Part shown: in pieces, positions 63,981 through 64,000 of the stretch
Position numbering within the stretch: the first letter of the stretch is position 1
Layout: each line of letters begins with the position of its first letter
The notes under the pieces: generated by a model
Told to the model about the DNA's origin: nothing
The model's database searches: none
What the model saw: only the letters and a program-made list of their open reading frames with translations
NCBI GenBank assembly: GCA_003144015.1
Contig: QFWS01000002.1
Span: 601,272-665,271, forward strand
DNA: 64,000 nucleotides
Source of the DNA: Flavobacteriaceae bacterium LYZ1037
Lineage (GTDB): Bacteria; Bacteroidota; Bacteroidia; Flavobacteriales; Flavobacteriaceae
Direction: 5' to 3'
Position numbers and translations under genes: made by a program

Positions 63981-64000
63981 CACCCCGAAAACGACGCAAT

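Overview
The window is chromosomal DNA of a low-GC member of the Bacteroidota, almost certainly a marine-type Flavobacteriaceae. Evidence: a SusC/SusD outer-membrane pair, a type IX secretion C-terminal signal, the Bacteroidota -7 promoter box TAnnTTTG upstream of many genes, almost no Shine-Dalgarno sequences, zinc-free (C-minus) forms of S14 and L36, and flavobacterial families such as DUF6090, the DUF7033-type deacetylase-like protein and the putative porin. The genus cannot be fixed from the sequence alone.

Layout. 1-13 kb is mixed housekeeping: a truncated alpha-2-macroglobulin-like gene, a TPR protein, the peptidoglycan-recycling ligase Mpl, a DUF6090 membrane protein, a PaiB-like FMN-binding/DUF1569 pair, a compact radC / deacetylase-like / YjjG-type phosphatase operon, RarA, a rhomboid protease and RlmB. 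13-19.4 kb is a minus-strand SusC-SusD-lipoprotein-lipoprotein operon closed by a hairpin terminator; it has no adjacent degradative enzyme. 19.5-21.2 kb is an Omp85-type outer-membrane protein.

21.5-38.7 kb is a continuous str-S10-spc-alpha super-cluster: rpsL to rplQ, 31 genes including the small rpmD and rpmJ, with secY, infA and rpoA but without tuf, adk or map. It begins at a near-consensus promoter and ends at a strong terminator. Inside it are several structured intergenic RNAs (rpsJ-rplC, rpsN-rpsH, rpsM-rpsK, rpsK-rpsD). The last is a terminator with an embedded promoter followed by a folded leader before rpsD, a likely ribosomal-protein autoregulatory site.

38.8-44.6 kb holds single genes, each with its own terminator: a small secreted protein, carA, eno, gltA and a DDAH/arginine-deiminase-like hydrolase. 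44.7-61.4 kb is mostly minus strand: an M28 peptidase with a T9SS tail, YceI, an S9 peptidase, LysS, then (plus) a 52-aa YqaE/Pmp3 protein, a lipoprotein and LipB, then (minus) a beta-lactamase-like serine hydrolase, a carotenoid/retinol-type FAD oxidoreductase, an NdpA-like nucleoid protein, a collagen-like lipoprotein, an 811-aa propeller lipoprotein and RNase HII. The window closes with a putative porin and a 440-base gene-free stretch ending in a strong promoter whose form suggests a stable-RNA operon just outside.

I found no CRISPR array, transposon, prophage, tRNA or rRNA gene, and no clear defence system. The least explained parts are the structured leaders in the ribosomal cluster, the enzyme-free SusCD operon, the propeller lipoprotein beside rnhB, and the inverted-repeat region before the right-edge promoter.
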